From Phorcus lineatus (Eukaryota > Mollusca > Gastropoda > Trochida > Trochidae), in NCBI GenBank assembly GCA_921293015.1, contig OV121082.1, forward strand, positions 45,838,971-45,902,970: a stretch of 64,000 nt of DNA, read 5' to 3'. Of the stretch, positions 45,795 to 57,400 are shown piece by piece. A model generated the notes under the pieces. The model was not told the origin of the DNA. It worked only from the letters and a program-made list of their open reading frames with translations, and ran no database searches. The first letter of the stretch is position 1. Each line of letters starts with the position of its first letter. Both the position numbers and the translations under genes were made by a program.

Positions 45795-46395
45795 GAATAG
45801 GAAGTTATCCAAAATCTTGGTATGAAATGTCTCTCAGTTTTCGAATTAAAGTGTATATTTTTTTTCATTTTCGTCACGTCATTACCAGTCTATAGTTGTT
45901 ATAGAGTTCTAATCATTAAATAATATTATATTAAACATGGCTTATTTACTACTTGCTATTATTCTCTACTTCTTGAGCGAACTCTCAAGTCCACTGCGCC
46001 TGAGCTTGATAGTCCAACCAGACATTTCATTTTGCTACATTCTTTTCGCCATTGAGGGCGCTCAAACTCAAACCATGAATGTTGGTGCAGTGCAACAGTA
46101 AAGAAAAATGATGTGATAGAAATTTTCCAGTGTCCTTTGTTTTTGATGGAATCTTTTTGTCAAAGAAGTTACATGTCTTGTTTCATGTCCTGATAATAGA
46201 GAAATATGACGCTGGATTGGATCGGGCCATAAAGCACATGGCGAAGATATCGTGTTTCCGGTTGAAACAAAAGTGGGACTTGTATCTAATGTAACACGAA
46301 CATTCTACATTTACATGTATTTTACTTTAGTTTAATACATCATCATCATCATCATGCCGTTATTCCGGGATACAGACTGCAGGGGAAGTCTAACT

Positions 46396-47601
46396 TCACT
46401 GAAATGCATACACTACTCGTGTGTGTCTATCAGGCTTATACAGATATGGATAGGCCCAAGAATATATTTCATTTCCCAAACTACAATTGGTAAAAACGCT
46501 TTGAGCCTGAACAATGCTTGTCTGATGAATAGCAAAGTACAAAAAGGGATAGTGTAGTTCAGCTGATGTCGCTCTTTTGCCGCCTGTGCGAATCTTTTTG
46601 TTACAGACAGTTTTCATTCCACTGAAATGGGATTCTGCGACCACTAACCTGATTTCTGATGACCCTCCAATCGTTGACGTCCATGCAAACATGGTGAGGT
46701 CACCCACTTTTGACATGCTTACATCATGGGCTACACTTGCTCTCACCTTTAACAAAAGAGTCGGTTTATTTAGAGGCAGCTCGGCTGAATATATTTTTGC
46801 ATATCCGTCGCCATATTTGTTGGCCTCCATAATAATTGCCTGATTCTTATAAATAGCAAAAGCCATTATTATGTAGTTTCTTTCTTTGCAGGTGTACCAG
46901 ACTACCGGACTTTGCCGTCCTGAAGTAGAGAGTGAAACCCGATGTATTTTCCCTCCGTTTCGGAAATAAAGATGATTACGATATATTTGAAGATTGAGCC
47001 CTTTTTCTTTGCAGAGAACGAACTTCGAGGAGCGTTTATTTGAAGCTCCATCTTTGATTTTAATGACTTGAGCATATACAGCCCTATTGCAGGCCCAGTA
47101 TATGATGTCACTTTCTTTGTCATATATAATATAGTTTACACCACATTCAGGCTTGACTCCAATTTTTTCTGTTCTGTTATCTTTTGTCGATAGAATTAGA
47201 ATTTCTTGTGTTCGTCTTGCGTAGCTCATGCCTATTAATAAGTTGAAATTCGATATTTGGTTGACATTCTGCGCCTCTGATACCTGAAAATCTTTAGGGA
47301 ATTTTTTTATTTTGCTTGATCTTCCGCGTTCTACAGCTTTAAGAATTTTCGTAATTGGTCTCTTTGATTTGATTGTGATAAGTTTGTTTGTAAACAGCTG
47401 CCTTGTTTGTAAATCCACAGCACAACAATCAAAAGTAATTAAACATACAGCTGCGCACTGTAAGGCCCGAGAACACTTGATGGTTTTCAGAACAACATGC
47501 TTCCAGTTGTGCAGTTCCCTCCCTTTGATATATTTAAAGTGTTGGTAGTCAGCTCTTACTATCAGTAATGTTAAAATCAAAACAATTAAACAGTACATCA
47601 T
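46396..47601 (-). CDS. Secreted PAN/apple-like cysteine-rich protein, unit C copy
   Basis: 401 residues from the conserved double ATG at 47601. The frame is open 40 codons further upstream only because the TAG found before the start in unit A is CAG here, so the longer start is not preferred. The signal peptide (MMYCLIVLILTLLIVRA), cysteine cluster and most of the C-terminal beta-rich region match unit A closely. Residues about 97-176 differ strongly and include a five-residue insertion (SSKIKKFPKDFQVSEAQ). No lesion is visible, so it is probably functional and may have specialised relative to A. Confidence 0.75.
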   Translation of the reverse strand: MMYCLIVLILTLLIVRADYQHFKYIKGRELHNWKHVVLKTIKCSRALQCAAVCLITFDCCAVDLQTRQLFTNKLITIKSKRPITKILKAVERGRSSKIKKFPKDFQVSEAQNVNQISNFNLLIGMSYARRTQEILILSTKDNRTEKIGVKPECGVNYIIYDKESDIIYWACNRAVYAQVIKIKDGASNKRSSKFVLCKEKGLNLQIYRNHLYFRNGGKIHRVSLSTSGRQSPVVWYTCKERNYIIMAFAIYKNQAIIMEANKYGDGYAKIYSAELPLNKPTLLLKVRASVAHDVSMSKVGDLTMFAWTSTIGGSSEIRLVVAESHFSGMKTVCNKKIRTGGKRATSAELHYPFLYFAIHQTSIVQAQSVFTNCSLGNEIYSWAYPYLYKPDRHTRVVYAFQ

Positions 47602-48175
47602 CTGTACACACCACTTCGAAAGACCAGTATGTGTCTTGTCGAAGAAAAGAGTTAATAAGCTTGATTTTCTTTGAACGATTTTAACTATGCATTTTTTATA
47701 ACAGAAACAAAATATATTCAACTAATGTTATAGTAAATGCATTACTTCATGTTTGAAACCATGGTTATAATTAGATAATTAATGATTAAGACAACTAATA
47801 GCTTAGTTCTTAACTGATACTTTTGATTATATATTTACTTGAAAAATTTTGCATGCCTTGTATCATGTTCGTTTTTATAAGAGACATATGCTGATGAATA
47901 TAAGAAAGGGACAAGAGAAGGATTATATATTATATATATATATAACTCTGCACTTTACTCAAGCAAAACTGAAGTACAGTTTTACGCACCTAACTGAAAT
48001 TTAAGTATTAGATGTGTCCCAAATGTCTACTTTACACTCCGGTCCGTATCTTTGAGGATTACTCCCTTTCGAAACAAACACAAAACCTGTGCTACCTTGC
48101 TATGACCAATCCTTCATTCTCGGCCAAATTTGGCACACAAAAAAACCCACAATATATATGAATTAGATACGTCGT

Positions 48176-48297
48176 TCTTTAGGTTTCTTGGTTAGGAATC
48201 ATGACGTCAGTTGCACAATCTGCTACAACCTGAAACCACTTTCAAACTACCCCTGTTGGTCTGAAGGATTTCCATGTTTGCAAGTGTAATGGCAATG
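48176..48297 (-). mobile_element. MULE-1 internal fragment next to unit C
   Basis: Matches 41795-41841 joined directly to 42239-42296 of the fuller copy. About 400 bp comprising most of the FLYWCH exon and its intron is deleted. It ends with AATGGCAATG (48288-48297), the target duplication of the LINE that follows. The MULE-1 copy resumes at 61187. Confidence 0.75.
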
Positions 48298-48326
48298 CTT
48301 ACTTACTTAAGTTGAGAGTTTTACGA

Positions 48327-48487
48327 GCTCTTTGTGGTGGAGGTGTGATGTATTGTGTTGTGACTTTTAGGTTGTTTTAGTTTTAGATATGGGCCAGGAG
48401 GCCCGTGTCTTTTAGGCATGTGCCTAATGCGTGGTGTATGTGTGTTTTGTTGAGAGGGTTTAGAATTTGGTGTATGTTGGTGGGGTT
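48327..48487 (-). pseudogene. LINE ORF2 C-terminal end (3' part)
   Basis: Removing the 2.8-kb MULE and one 8-bp target copy restores a continuous frame from the TSGLNPT region into NIHQILNPLNKTHIHHALGT, which ends at a TAA. This confirms that the flanks belonged to one LINE. It is now separated from its upstream part. Confidence 0.7.
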
Positions 48488-48867
48488 GGGTGCGGGCTAA
48501 AACGGCACCCGGGCAAAACGGCACCAGGCGAAAACGGCACCATTTGGCGAGAACGGCACCGATTCGCGATGGCGGGAACGGCACCAAATAAAAATTTTAA
48601 TATAACATATTATTCAAATAATACATAAATTATTTAGTAATACTAAGCATAAAGTTGTTTATACAATAAATTAATTTACTTTGTTTATACAATAAATTAA
48701 TTTATTGTATTGCCAATCTTTCGTCAGCACACGTCAATTTATTAAGAAAACATCATATCTTTTGTTGTGTTAAGTAGGTTGACTCTAACATAATTGACTG
48801 GACTCAATGTCTTAAATGTTACTCTATTTAAACTTGTAACGATTATCATTCAATATCATTCCTCACA

Positions 48868-51107
48868 ATGCCTCACCATTGTGCTGTTTGTGACAAGACG
48901 GTCAGGAAGAATCAACACGCCATATCTTGTGATGGTTGCCAACTTTGGACTCACCGTACTTGTGGGACAGATTTATCAAAATCACGTTACCGGGAAATCT
49001 GTGAAAATGACTTTCCATTTACATGCGTTAAGTGCAGAGAGCAAATCGAAATAAACTCGTTTGACCAGACCATGGGCCATGTCAACTTCGATTTGACCTT
49101 GAACTCAGAGGTGGAAGAAAACATGGAAGTAGATGACAACATCCGAGTACCTGACTTGTCAGACATCAACATTTCCGCGTTGTCACTGCCCGAACAGACA
49201 GATGAACTGGAAAGATCTATTGCGGATGCGACCCTTATCGACCCCCCGACTGCGGACATCCCAGACAACGTGTTCACGCTGGTTGACACCGGTTCGCAGA
49301 AAGGAAAAAAGAAACTGGTGGACTCCTACGGGTTTTCCTACGTAGTAGGGGTATGTATTTTTATAACATTTTATATAATGTTTTAAAATAATGTATACAG
49401 TTCATACATAATGATAATATTTTAAGAATATAATTATATAAATTAATAATATATATTTAGATAATGATATATTGAATAAAATATTTTCGAAATAATAATT
49501 TATTTATTTTACAGACATCAAGTGCTGCGAGAACATACTGGCGCTGCAGTGTCAGGAATAAGACAACTCGATGTCCAGCGTCCGTAATAGAATTTGGCTC
49601 CTCTTTTGAGGAGGGCAAACATCGCCATTGCCATCCCCCGCAACCTGGACAGCTGACAGCTGTTAAAGTTAGAGTTATGGTAATTGAATGTTAATTCTAT
49701 ATCTTATTCTATATCTAATTATATATCAATAACTAAGTAATGTATCCATTATCATGTGCTGGATTGATTTGTTTTCTTAATGAATTGCGAGAGTAGTTGT
49801 CACGTTGTTTTCTTAGCAAACAAGATATTGCAGTAGATGATTGTTTTCTTAACTAAATATGTATTGTTGTAGGTGAAGGAACAAGCTGTTCAGAACATTT
49901 ACAAGTCGGGTGCTAGCATCGTGGAGGACGCCCAGCAGGCCTACGTTGATCCTGATCGACCTGGAGGACGGGACAACCACTCGACGTTGGTCAGAATGGC
50001 CAATCGTACAAGAGAGCTCCTTCGCCCAAAAGAACCGACAACCTTAGACTTTGAGGTGCGTAACATTTTTTGTTATGATAACTTTTTTGTTAAGAAAAGT
50101 ACTCTTTTTTTTAAATTTTTCAGTCATTATTCATGAATGTGATTTTGTTTCACAGCTGGATGAAGACTTCCTCCCGGACGATTTCCTTAGGTTAGACGTC
50201 GAGAACAAAGGTGAGAGGCATCTCGACCGTCGTACTCGACTTCGAGATGGCTGCATGGAAGGCACTGAAGAAGACAATCCCAGCCATCCGTATCCGTGGC
50301 TGTCTCTTCCATTTGACCCAAGCTGTGTGGCGCAAATGTCAAGAACTTGGACTGCAGGTAAATAAATATAAGAAATGAATAAACAGGTAGAAGAATCAAG
50401 TATAAATATTTTAATAAATATAAGAAAAAAATAAACAGCTTTATTCCGTTACAGATATAGATTATAATAATTCATTTTCTGTTCAGATTGCCTACATGGA
50501 AGATGACGCAACCCACAAGTTCGTCAGAAAACTGATGTCGCTTCCATTTCTGCCAGCTGGGGACATTGACAGACTATTTCACCGGATAGCTGATCGAGTT
50601 CCAGCCAACGGCAAGCTACGTCAACTGACCGACTACTTCCACAGGCAGTGGATTTCTCACACTACCTTCTCCCCCCGTCTTCAATGTTGCCATCAGAACC
50701 AACAACTATGTTGAAGGTACGTATCTGTAAAAATGTAAATATAAAATGTAAATATAAAATGTAAATATAAAATGTAAATATAAAATGTAAATATAAAATG
50801 TAAATATAATAATGTGTGAAATAAAATAATGTATAAAATATAATAATTGTAGACATTATTAATCTTAATATATAATTTTTTTTCTCTATCAGGGTGGCAT
50901 CGCAGGATGAACAACAAGGTGGGAGAACAGTCCCTTGGGATCTACCGCCTGGTCCCAGAGCTACACCGTGAGGCCAGTTTGCTGCCCCTGCAGACCAGAC
51001 TCATCCAGGAAGGGCGCCTGAAAGCCTACGTGAGGAAATCATCAACAGCGCGACAGGATGAGCTTCTGACAAGATGCTCTGCCATCCATGGCCCCATTGT
51101 GGAGTAG
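48868..51107 (+). pseudogene. PHD-FLYWCH-MULE transposase of MULE-2 (six exons, internal deletion)
   Basis: Exons: 48868-49350, 49515-49679, 49873-50055, 50156-50357, 50487-50716, 50893-51107, all with GT-AG borders. Residues ~5-60 form a PHD-type zinc finger (C..C, C..C, H..C, C..C). FLYWCH follows across exons 1-2 (LVDSYGFSYVVG, YWRCSVRNKTTRCPASVI, KHRHCH). In exon 4 a deletion near 50225 removes the first catalytic Asp region and shifts the frame. Beyond it VVLDFEMAAWKAL, GCLFHLTQAVWRKCQELGLQ and, across exons 5-6, NNYVEGWHRRMN keep the second Asp and the Glu. One extra C in the run near 50670 is a second shift. Not functional as it stands. Confidence 0.88.
50727..50812. repeat. 12-bp tandem repeat (AAATGTAAATAT)
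   Basis: About six and a half copies inside the last intron of the MULE-2 transposase gene. A simple repeat without known role. Confidence 0.85.
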
Positions 51108-51320
51108 ACCAGACTATCAGTGCTTCATTCCTAGTGCTAAATAAATCAACATCAGATCTAATTTATGCGTTTGTTATTCTTTATTATCATATTGCATTGT
51201 TATATTAATAAATATTTATATGGTGCCGTTCCCGCCAGGGATAGCGGTGCCGTTTTCGCCGATGTGGTGCCGTTTTCGCCAGAAAATATTGGTGCCGTTT
51301 TCGCTATAACCCGTGGGGTT

Positions 51321-51919
51321 TAGGCCACTTGTTGCTAGTGTTGTATTGAGTGTAGCAATTTGTGTTGAGTAGTGTGTGCATAGCGTGAGTATGTGTTGTA
51401 TTGTTTCTGGGTGTGGGCAGTTGGGGGATGCAATATGTTTCTGTTTATGTATATGTGTGTGTTGAGGCGTGTGTGCCCCGTTTGTAGTTTGATGATTGGT
51501 GTTTTTGGAGTATATTATTTGCTTGCGGAGTGGTTCAGGAAGTAGCGTTTTGGTGTGATTGGCGATAGTGGATTGTTGGTATTGATGTTGCCACTTGCTT
51601 TTAGAGTGTAGTTTAGTGAGACTTTTGGTCTCTTGTTTAGAGTGGTAGTGTAGGTGTTGGTAGGCTAAGGCCCTCCTTTGCCGCTTTGTCGGCTTTCTCG
51701 TTTCCGATTATTCCGACGTTGGCGGGTATCCAAAGGAGTTTGACGGCATTGCCCTGTGTGTTGAGTGTATGTATGGTATGTAGTATTTTGGAGATGATGC
51801 CTGCGCGGTTTTTGGTGGATTTACTTTGTAGTGCTTGCAGCCCACTGAGTGAGTCTGTGAGTATAAGTATTTTGCTGTGGTGTTTAGTGAAGTTTTGTTG
51901 TAGGGCTAGCAAGATGCAC
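51321..51919 (-). pseudogene. LINE RNase H, C-terminal half, and downstream region
   Basis: Minus frame: LLALQQNFTKHHSKILILTD then SLSGLQALQS (third acidic residue region) and LLWIPANVGIIGNEKADKAA. The last motif is usually WxPxHxGxxGNExAD, so the catalytic His is Asn here. Downstream is a PHPETIQHILTLCTHY-type Cys/His end. The N-terminal half of the same domain lies 9.1 kb away at 61025-61176. Confidence 0.82.
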
Positions 51920-52359
51920 ACTGGAGTAACGCGCGTTCATTCCATAACTTTCCAAATTTGGCAAGGCGGTCTTGCCAAAAACTGAAAGGCGTCCTTTCCA
52001 CACTAAGGAAAGGTCGCCTTTCCGTTGCCTATCTTTCCAAATCGATTAAGTCAATGAAGCGCGCATAAAATCGCACTTTACGTTTTTCTCAATTCTAAGC
52101 AGTATGGTTGAAAAGGGTTTTTTTTATTTCTTATTTGAAACATGAATTTGATTTCATGAAATTACGAGATCATGAAACTGTGTTAATCATGGACGTGGAA
52201 CGATTATTTTAAAATTAATAACTAGGAGAAAAGGGAAATGAAAAGCTGTTAAGAAGTCATGTTGAATTAAGTTAGTAGTTCAAAATGTATTGAATCGAGT
52301 GGTTGAGTGGCATATATAAAGAAACAGTATCATATTTAATTGGATAACATAGTTCACAT

Positions 52360-53075
52360 GGGATGCGGTGATTTCGTAGACAAAACCATTTCGTAGACAC
52401 GAAATCCGGTGAACTCGTAGACAAACCGAGCAGTGAATTCGTAGACAGGTTTTAATATAGGATTAGAAGTAATAATAGCAAACTTTTATTTATCAAACTC
52501 AAGGTGCGAACACTAATAGGTTCGATTAAAGAAATAAAGTGAATAAAAAATATAAATAGTCAATTTTGATGTGGTTTGAAACTATTAAAGTAATCCAATA
52601 TTTATGTGTTGTTTTCAATTCTTTCAGTTCTTGTTTGATCTTTAAATAAAATTAATTAAGGTAAGTATGGTTATATTCATAAACAACTACACAATCAACA
52701 CCAGCATAGAGACGAGAAAACTTTTCGGGAAGACAATAAAAGTCACTGACAATAAAATCAAATAGCGCGACTAATCCGCCGACAACATAATTGTAGCACA
52801 TCATGTTTACAAATATATTGAGTCAAACAATTAATTCTAATCCACTTGCATGTAAAGCTTATAACATTCTACGTAAAGCTAACAACATTCTCATAATCAA
52901 TATTCATGCAACAAGATATGAACTACTATAAAAGATAATGATAATTAAAAAATAGTCAATAGTGACTTTGAAACTCAAATTTAATACTGTCTACGAAATC
53001 ACTGTCTACGAAATTGTTTCTCTACGAAATTCCCGTGTCTACGAAATGGTTTTGTCTACGAAATCACTGCAAGCC
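52360..53075. mobile_element. 716-bp MITE with iterated TTTCGTAGACA terminal repeats
   Basis: Flanked by the 8-bp target duplication GTTCACAT (52352-52359 and 53076-53083). The left end has TCGTAGACA words at 52374, 52391, 52415 and 52439. The right end has TGTCTACGA at 52988, 53003, 53036 and 53053, plus one degenerate copy near 53021. The outermost bases pair (GG..TGC.GTGATTTCGTAGAC). The interior is AT-rich and non-coding. Confidence 0.9.
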
Positions 53076-53083
53076 GTTCACAT

Positions 53084-54329
53084 ATCTATAAAGGTCATCA
53101 AAGGGAATTACTTTATAGTTATTTAAATAATAACGTGATTGTTATAATAATTTTATGGACAGTTATATGGCACTTTTCCATGCTTAAAGTGCATTACTCT
53201 GAAGGTAACGAATTTGCAAAGCGCTAAATTAAGTTAGGTAAAAATTAAAAGCTGCCTCATACACTTCTTTCATAAATCAATAAAGCATGTGTTAGTTGAT
53301 CAGTTAAACATGTGGAACGTACCTTTTCAGTGAATGCATCCACAAGAACATATCCAATAAAATATCCAAGTCCTTTATAGCTTAAGAACAGAACAAAAAC
53401 CCATCACTGATCAGTGGCTAAACAGATAAACGACACAATCTCTACATCCAGCTATCACATTCAAACAATAATGGCGACCAGATGAGAAAAAGAGAGCCGA
53501 TGCAAAATTAGTTTTATAATTTCTTATCTAACCTCTCAGATTTCATTGGATAACAGGATGCGGTAAAGCAGTGTATCCTGTTGTTTCAAGACACGAGAGA
53601 CACCGTCCTGACAAATCAGACTGATACATGGTCACTTGTCTACAAGCCACCTGTATGTGTTTGTACAGCACGGTTGACACCTGCTCAATACCTGAAGCTG
53701 ACAACTGGTCATAGTCTGATAGGTTTTATTGGTCTGAGATGCTAAATGGTATTATCTGACGCTAACGAGGACTCGTTGTTTTAGTAACATTTGTTAATTT
53801 TTCTAAAATCAGAACAACATAACAATGATAAACTCTAAATTTGCCCATGCGGATCTCAGAAAAATAAGTCACTCACTGTAAAAAATAATATTGAATGCTT
53901 GATGACATAGATGAAAGAGAATGACCACACAAAATCATTTTTCATAGAGGCACGAAAAAGGATGAACATACACCTTAATAAATAAATAATAATAACAAAA
54001 AGATCAGCACACACATCTCATATGATTTCCTCTGAAATTAAAATATTTAGTGATATTCGGAATTTTACCATGAGTTTATAACAACATGCTGTTTTTTCTA
54101 TATTTTGCTTGAGGTATCAAGTCAAAACATATTAATGAACATAGAAACATATGTTTTAAGGTAGATGAATTTGGATGAGGTACCACTTTTTATAAAATAA
54201 ACAATTTAACGTAGAATAAAGCCACTTTAAGTAAAAGGCATCAAGTTATTTTCGTATATAAACAGTTGATATAATAAACTTTTGTCATATGCTCTATATA
54301 GCCATAAATATAAGAAAACAAGTTTGAAA
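53084..54329. other. No recognisable feature (inside MULE-4)
   Basis: AT-rich non-coding sequence. No coding frame or RNA gene identified. Confidence 0.45.
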
Positions 54330-54334
54330 TTAAG

Positions 54335-54520
54335 AACCCTGCAGAAGCAGGGAGCTTGGATCTAGATGGATCTTGATGTTGTTTTAGATAGGATTATTGT
54401 TAATCTGTTATTTCTGTTTTGATAATAAAGCTTTTAGAAGAATCCCGGAGTAGCAGTGAGCTTGGGTCTAGATAAATAAGTCAATCTTGATGTTGTTTTA
54501 AATAGGATTACTGTTAACTA
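54335..54520. repeat. Two imperfect ~120-bp direct repeats
   Basis: Both halves share GAGCTTGGRTCTAGAT, ATCTTGATGTTGTTTTA and TAGGATTAYTGTTAA. They lie just upstream of the proline-rich ORF and could be part of its 5' region. Confidence 0.65.
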
Positions 54521-54724
54521 AATGCTTGTGAATGACCCTTTGTCAATAATTTACAGAAGAACATTGCAGAAAAGAGTAGGGGATCATAGCCGTCTGGGAT
54601 CTCCCACTGACCGGACGCCTCGATACAGCTCTCACGAGCACGGTTTGGAACCCAGTCTCACAGCGGTCCACTTCTCGCCCCTCACGCCGCGGATACAACC
54701 TCCACCTGGATATACCACACCACC

Positions 54725-55943
54725 ATGCCTCCTCAAGCAGCCGACCTCATCTCCTTAGACAAAGCTTTACCTCGTCACCTCCTACAAGCCATTCAACCCT
54801 GCCTCTCCTACCGGATATCGGATTTTACCACTAATTACAACTATCTTAAAGAGAACATCACCCTAACCATTAATTTCAACCTGGCCCAGCCAAAAAGTAA
54901 GTTCCGTCCCCCCCGTAATGCACCCAACTATAACCCACGGAATGAACAACCACCCCAACAACCGCCACCACAGCCTAACCTCCCCCCATGTAACCCACCC
55001 CCTCCTCAACAACCTCCCGCTCAATACCCCCCCAACCCCCCCGGGAACCACCCATTACTATTTTTCCAACTCACCATGACTCCCCCTCACTCCCCCCACC
55101 TATAGACACCCCAACCCAACAAGCTACAACCCAGCCAAAAACTGTAAAACCAACAACTAAACGCCCCAGGGTAGGATCAACTCCCTCACCCTCCCGACCA
55201 GAATCCTCCGCCTCTAGCAATCTAAGTCATTGTTCTTTCACCCATATGGATCAAGACCCTACTTCACCCCCCCCCCCCCCCCCCCCCCCGTCTCAACCCA
55301 TAGTACAACAACCCACACCTAACTTAAATACCCAACCTCTACCCTCATCTAAATCCACCACCCCCCCCCTTCAGCTCAATCCTTACCCCCCACACCAAAA
55401 TCAGCCTCAAAACAGGAAAAACCATCTGGTAACGCGGATCTCGATCCTACTTCTTCAAAACCAGCTCCAAATCAGCAAAAACATCTCAATCTATCAACTA
55501 CTGCCACCGATTTCGATCCTCAACCCGCTAATTCAACTACTACTGACACTCAAGCTCCACAAGCTGCACGCCTTATCCGACCTCTGCCACGAGATTACCG
55601 GGATAAAGAAGCCAAGCAAGCACTCAAGAATGCCGTCGCACAACATCAGACACCAGACTTACTCCGGATACGCAATCTTAATGGCAGAAATTACTACATC
55701 CAACCTGTAGAAGAAATAGTGGGAAACTTCACCATTTTGACTAAAGAATTTAACACGGACAATAAATTACAACACATCCTTGTGAAAGACTGCCAACACT
55801 TATTAGATATAATGGACTCACTAAAATTCCCAATTACTTTCAAGCAAAAAACTCTAGCTAGATACCTTCACTTCATTCAACCAAACAAGCTCTCACATGA
55901 AACCAACATGAAAGTTTCCTACATCATGTTTCTCCAGCTCTAA
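54725..55943 (+). pseudogene. Proline-rich ORF of unknown family, broken at C-runs
   Basis: Begins at an ATG in good context (CCACCATGCC): MPPQAADLISLDKALPRHLL. A long proline/glutamine-rich middle and a C-terminal region (about 55560-55940: QAARLIRPLPRDYRDKEAK..., then NFTILTKEFNTDNKLQHIL) ending at TAA 55941-55943 follow. The three parts are in different frames, shifting near 55030 and at the 23-C run (55267-55289). Length change in C-runs may be biological or an assembly error. Position and composition would fit a retrotransposon first ORF, but no domain is recognised. Confidence 0.45.
55267..55289. repeat. Poly-C run (23 C)
   Basis: Homopolymer within the proline-rich ORF. A second run of about 20 C lies at 56183-56202. 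Both are places where sequence length is unreliable. Confidence 0.9.
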
Positions 55944-56519
55944 AACTTCAACTTCATCATCTACTCTAACTATTTCAGCTTTTTATCCACTATTGTTTTG
56001 CTGCTTATCAGCTATCCCGCCACTCCTTTGTTTTTATTTTTACAGTATCTCTCCTTTGCTGTGGGGTGCCTGATCTCTACCAGGGGGTCGTTTTTCGTGT
56101 GGTCTTGGACCGCGGCTTTCGTGGGGCCTGCCAAAGGAGGAGTACTTGGTCTCGACCTGCCGTGTCGATTCACTTTATATCACCCCCCCCCCCCCCCCCC
56201 CCTCCCCCCTCCCCCAACAATTCCCAACCCAAACCAGCCCTACCCAATACCCCTCCCCATACCCACCCCACTTTCTTTTAAAAATTATCAAGAGTGTAAT
56301 GTGTTTATGAATTTGTTGGATAGAAAGTTTGAAGGGGACTAACCCGAATGCGCCAGACCATCTTCATTCTGAGGTAAGTGATTGACATAAATAATGTCTA
56401 AATCAAGGTTATTTTGTTGTATAAAGTACATCTCTTGGTTAGATCAATGCCTACCAAATATAGATCACTGATATTCTAACATAGATTATGAATAACGAAA
56501 CACATATCTACAGCCACCT
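55944..56519. other. Spacer with poly-C and CT-rich tracts
   Basis: Contains short frames with no family signal (for example around 56066-56281) and the second poly-C run. Possibly untranslated sequence of the same element as the proline-rich ORF. Confidence 0.4.
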
Positions 56520-56539
56520 TGACTTGCAAATGAATCAGA

Positions 56540-57400
56540 ATTTGTCAAATAATATATTGCTCTCTTCGACTTGAATGCAGCGACCTAAATGAATATAAAA
56601 TGAAGGTTTTATATATCCAACATCAGCCTGTTCTTGTGGCGTTAATTATGAAGCCTCTCTTCATTATTTCATATTATTTTGTGATTTTCGCCAAGACATG
56701 TTTTTCTATACTAAAGGATTTGATTTAAAGCAATATTATTGGTAATCATAACTTGTCTTCAGTTGAAAAACGTTAATTGCTAAATTCAGTCCACATGCTT
56801 TTAAATTTAACAGGCAGATATTTTCCAACATAATGTTCACATGACATACATGTAGTCAAGTGGATGACCAAAAGCATGAATTTTTCTAGTTGAATAAAGA
56901 CATTCATTGAAATAACCAACCTTTTCAATATTCGAGAATAATTTTATGATTTCATATTTTTTTAATTCTAACAACAGTATATATATCATTATTTTTTTAT
57001 GAAACCATTGGCATACTTTATACTTAGGGGGAGGATATGCCCTATTAATTAATTAATTTCGTATTTTGATCTCGTTAATCTTTGTTGTCAAACAACGTCA
57101 CTTCTTTTGCTGACTCTCTCCCTGCCCCTCACACACGCCCATCAAGTTTATTGTCATGTTAAGGTTAGAGAGACATCCTTGATTGTCGGCTAGACTAGGT
57201 AACGAACGGTTAATTACCATGTAATAAAATTGTGCAACATTCTCTCTCTGAGTTGACAGAGAGACCTGTATAGTTACTTAGCAAGGTAAGCCGTATTATC
57301 AAATTGTATGAGATTGTTTAATAACCATATTTTTATTTCGTACAAAATTTGGACTGGCGAACAAGTCATTTGGCCTATTTCAACGCCGTACCAATACAAA
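56540..57400 (+). pseudogene. Degenerate LINE 3' end
   Basis: LECSDLNEYKM... and the later ATTTAACAGGCAGATATTTT parallel the fragment at 61363-62662 (LECSDLNAHKYERFISQSPV, ATTTAACAGGCAGATTTGC), so they are the same LINE family, here heavily decayed. GGCGAACAAGTCATTTGGCC near 57355 resembles LINE 3' ends. Confidence 0.5.

Larger units (their letters stand above)
43341..48175. repeat. Segmental duplication unit C (partial)
   Basis: The first part (43341-43710) matches unit D (62816-63190). From about 43720 it is collinear with A (from 13590) and B (from 31220) through the secreted-protein gene, then jumps at about 48170 directly into MULE-1 sequence, having lost the region equivalent to A 24740-26560. 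C-specific insertions lie at 44010-44492 and 45607-45794. It lacks the Tc1 relic and the LINE tail of A and B. Confidence 0.85.
48488..51312 (+). mobile_element. MULE-2: PHD-FLYWCH Mutator-like element with iterated-word terminal repeats
   Basis: 2825 bp, flanked by the 8-bp target duplication GTGGGGTT (48480-48487, 51313-51320). The left terminal repeat holds five AACGGCACC words (48501, 48517, 48533, 48552, 48577), most preceded by GCGA/GCAA. The right end holds four complementary GGTGCCGTT words (51222, 51246, 51266, 51291). The ends pair as GGGT....GC.AAAACGGCACC. The interior has a six-exon transposase gene. Interrupts the LINE at 48487/51313. Confidence 0.92.

Noticed and set aside
46396-47721. 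N-terminal extension of the unit C secreted protein to 441 residues
   Set aside because: The extra 40 codons exist only because a TAG just before the conserved ATG became CAG. They are not open in A or B and would bury the signal peptide.
48488-48590. Iterated AACGGCACC words as a CRISPR or regulatory array
   Set aside because: A matching inverted array and an 8-bp target duplication at the other end show that it is a transposon terminus.
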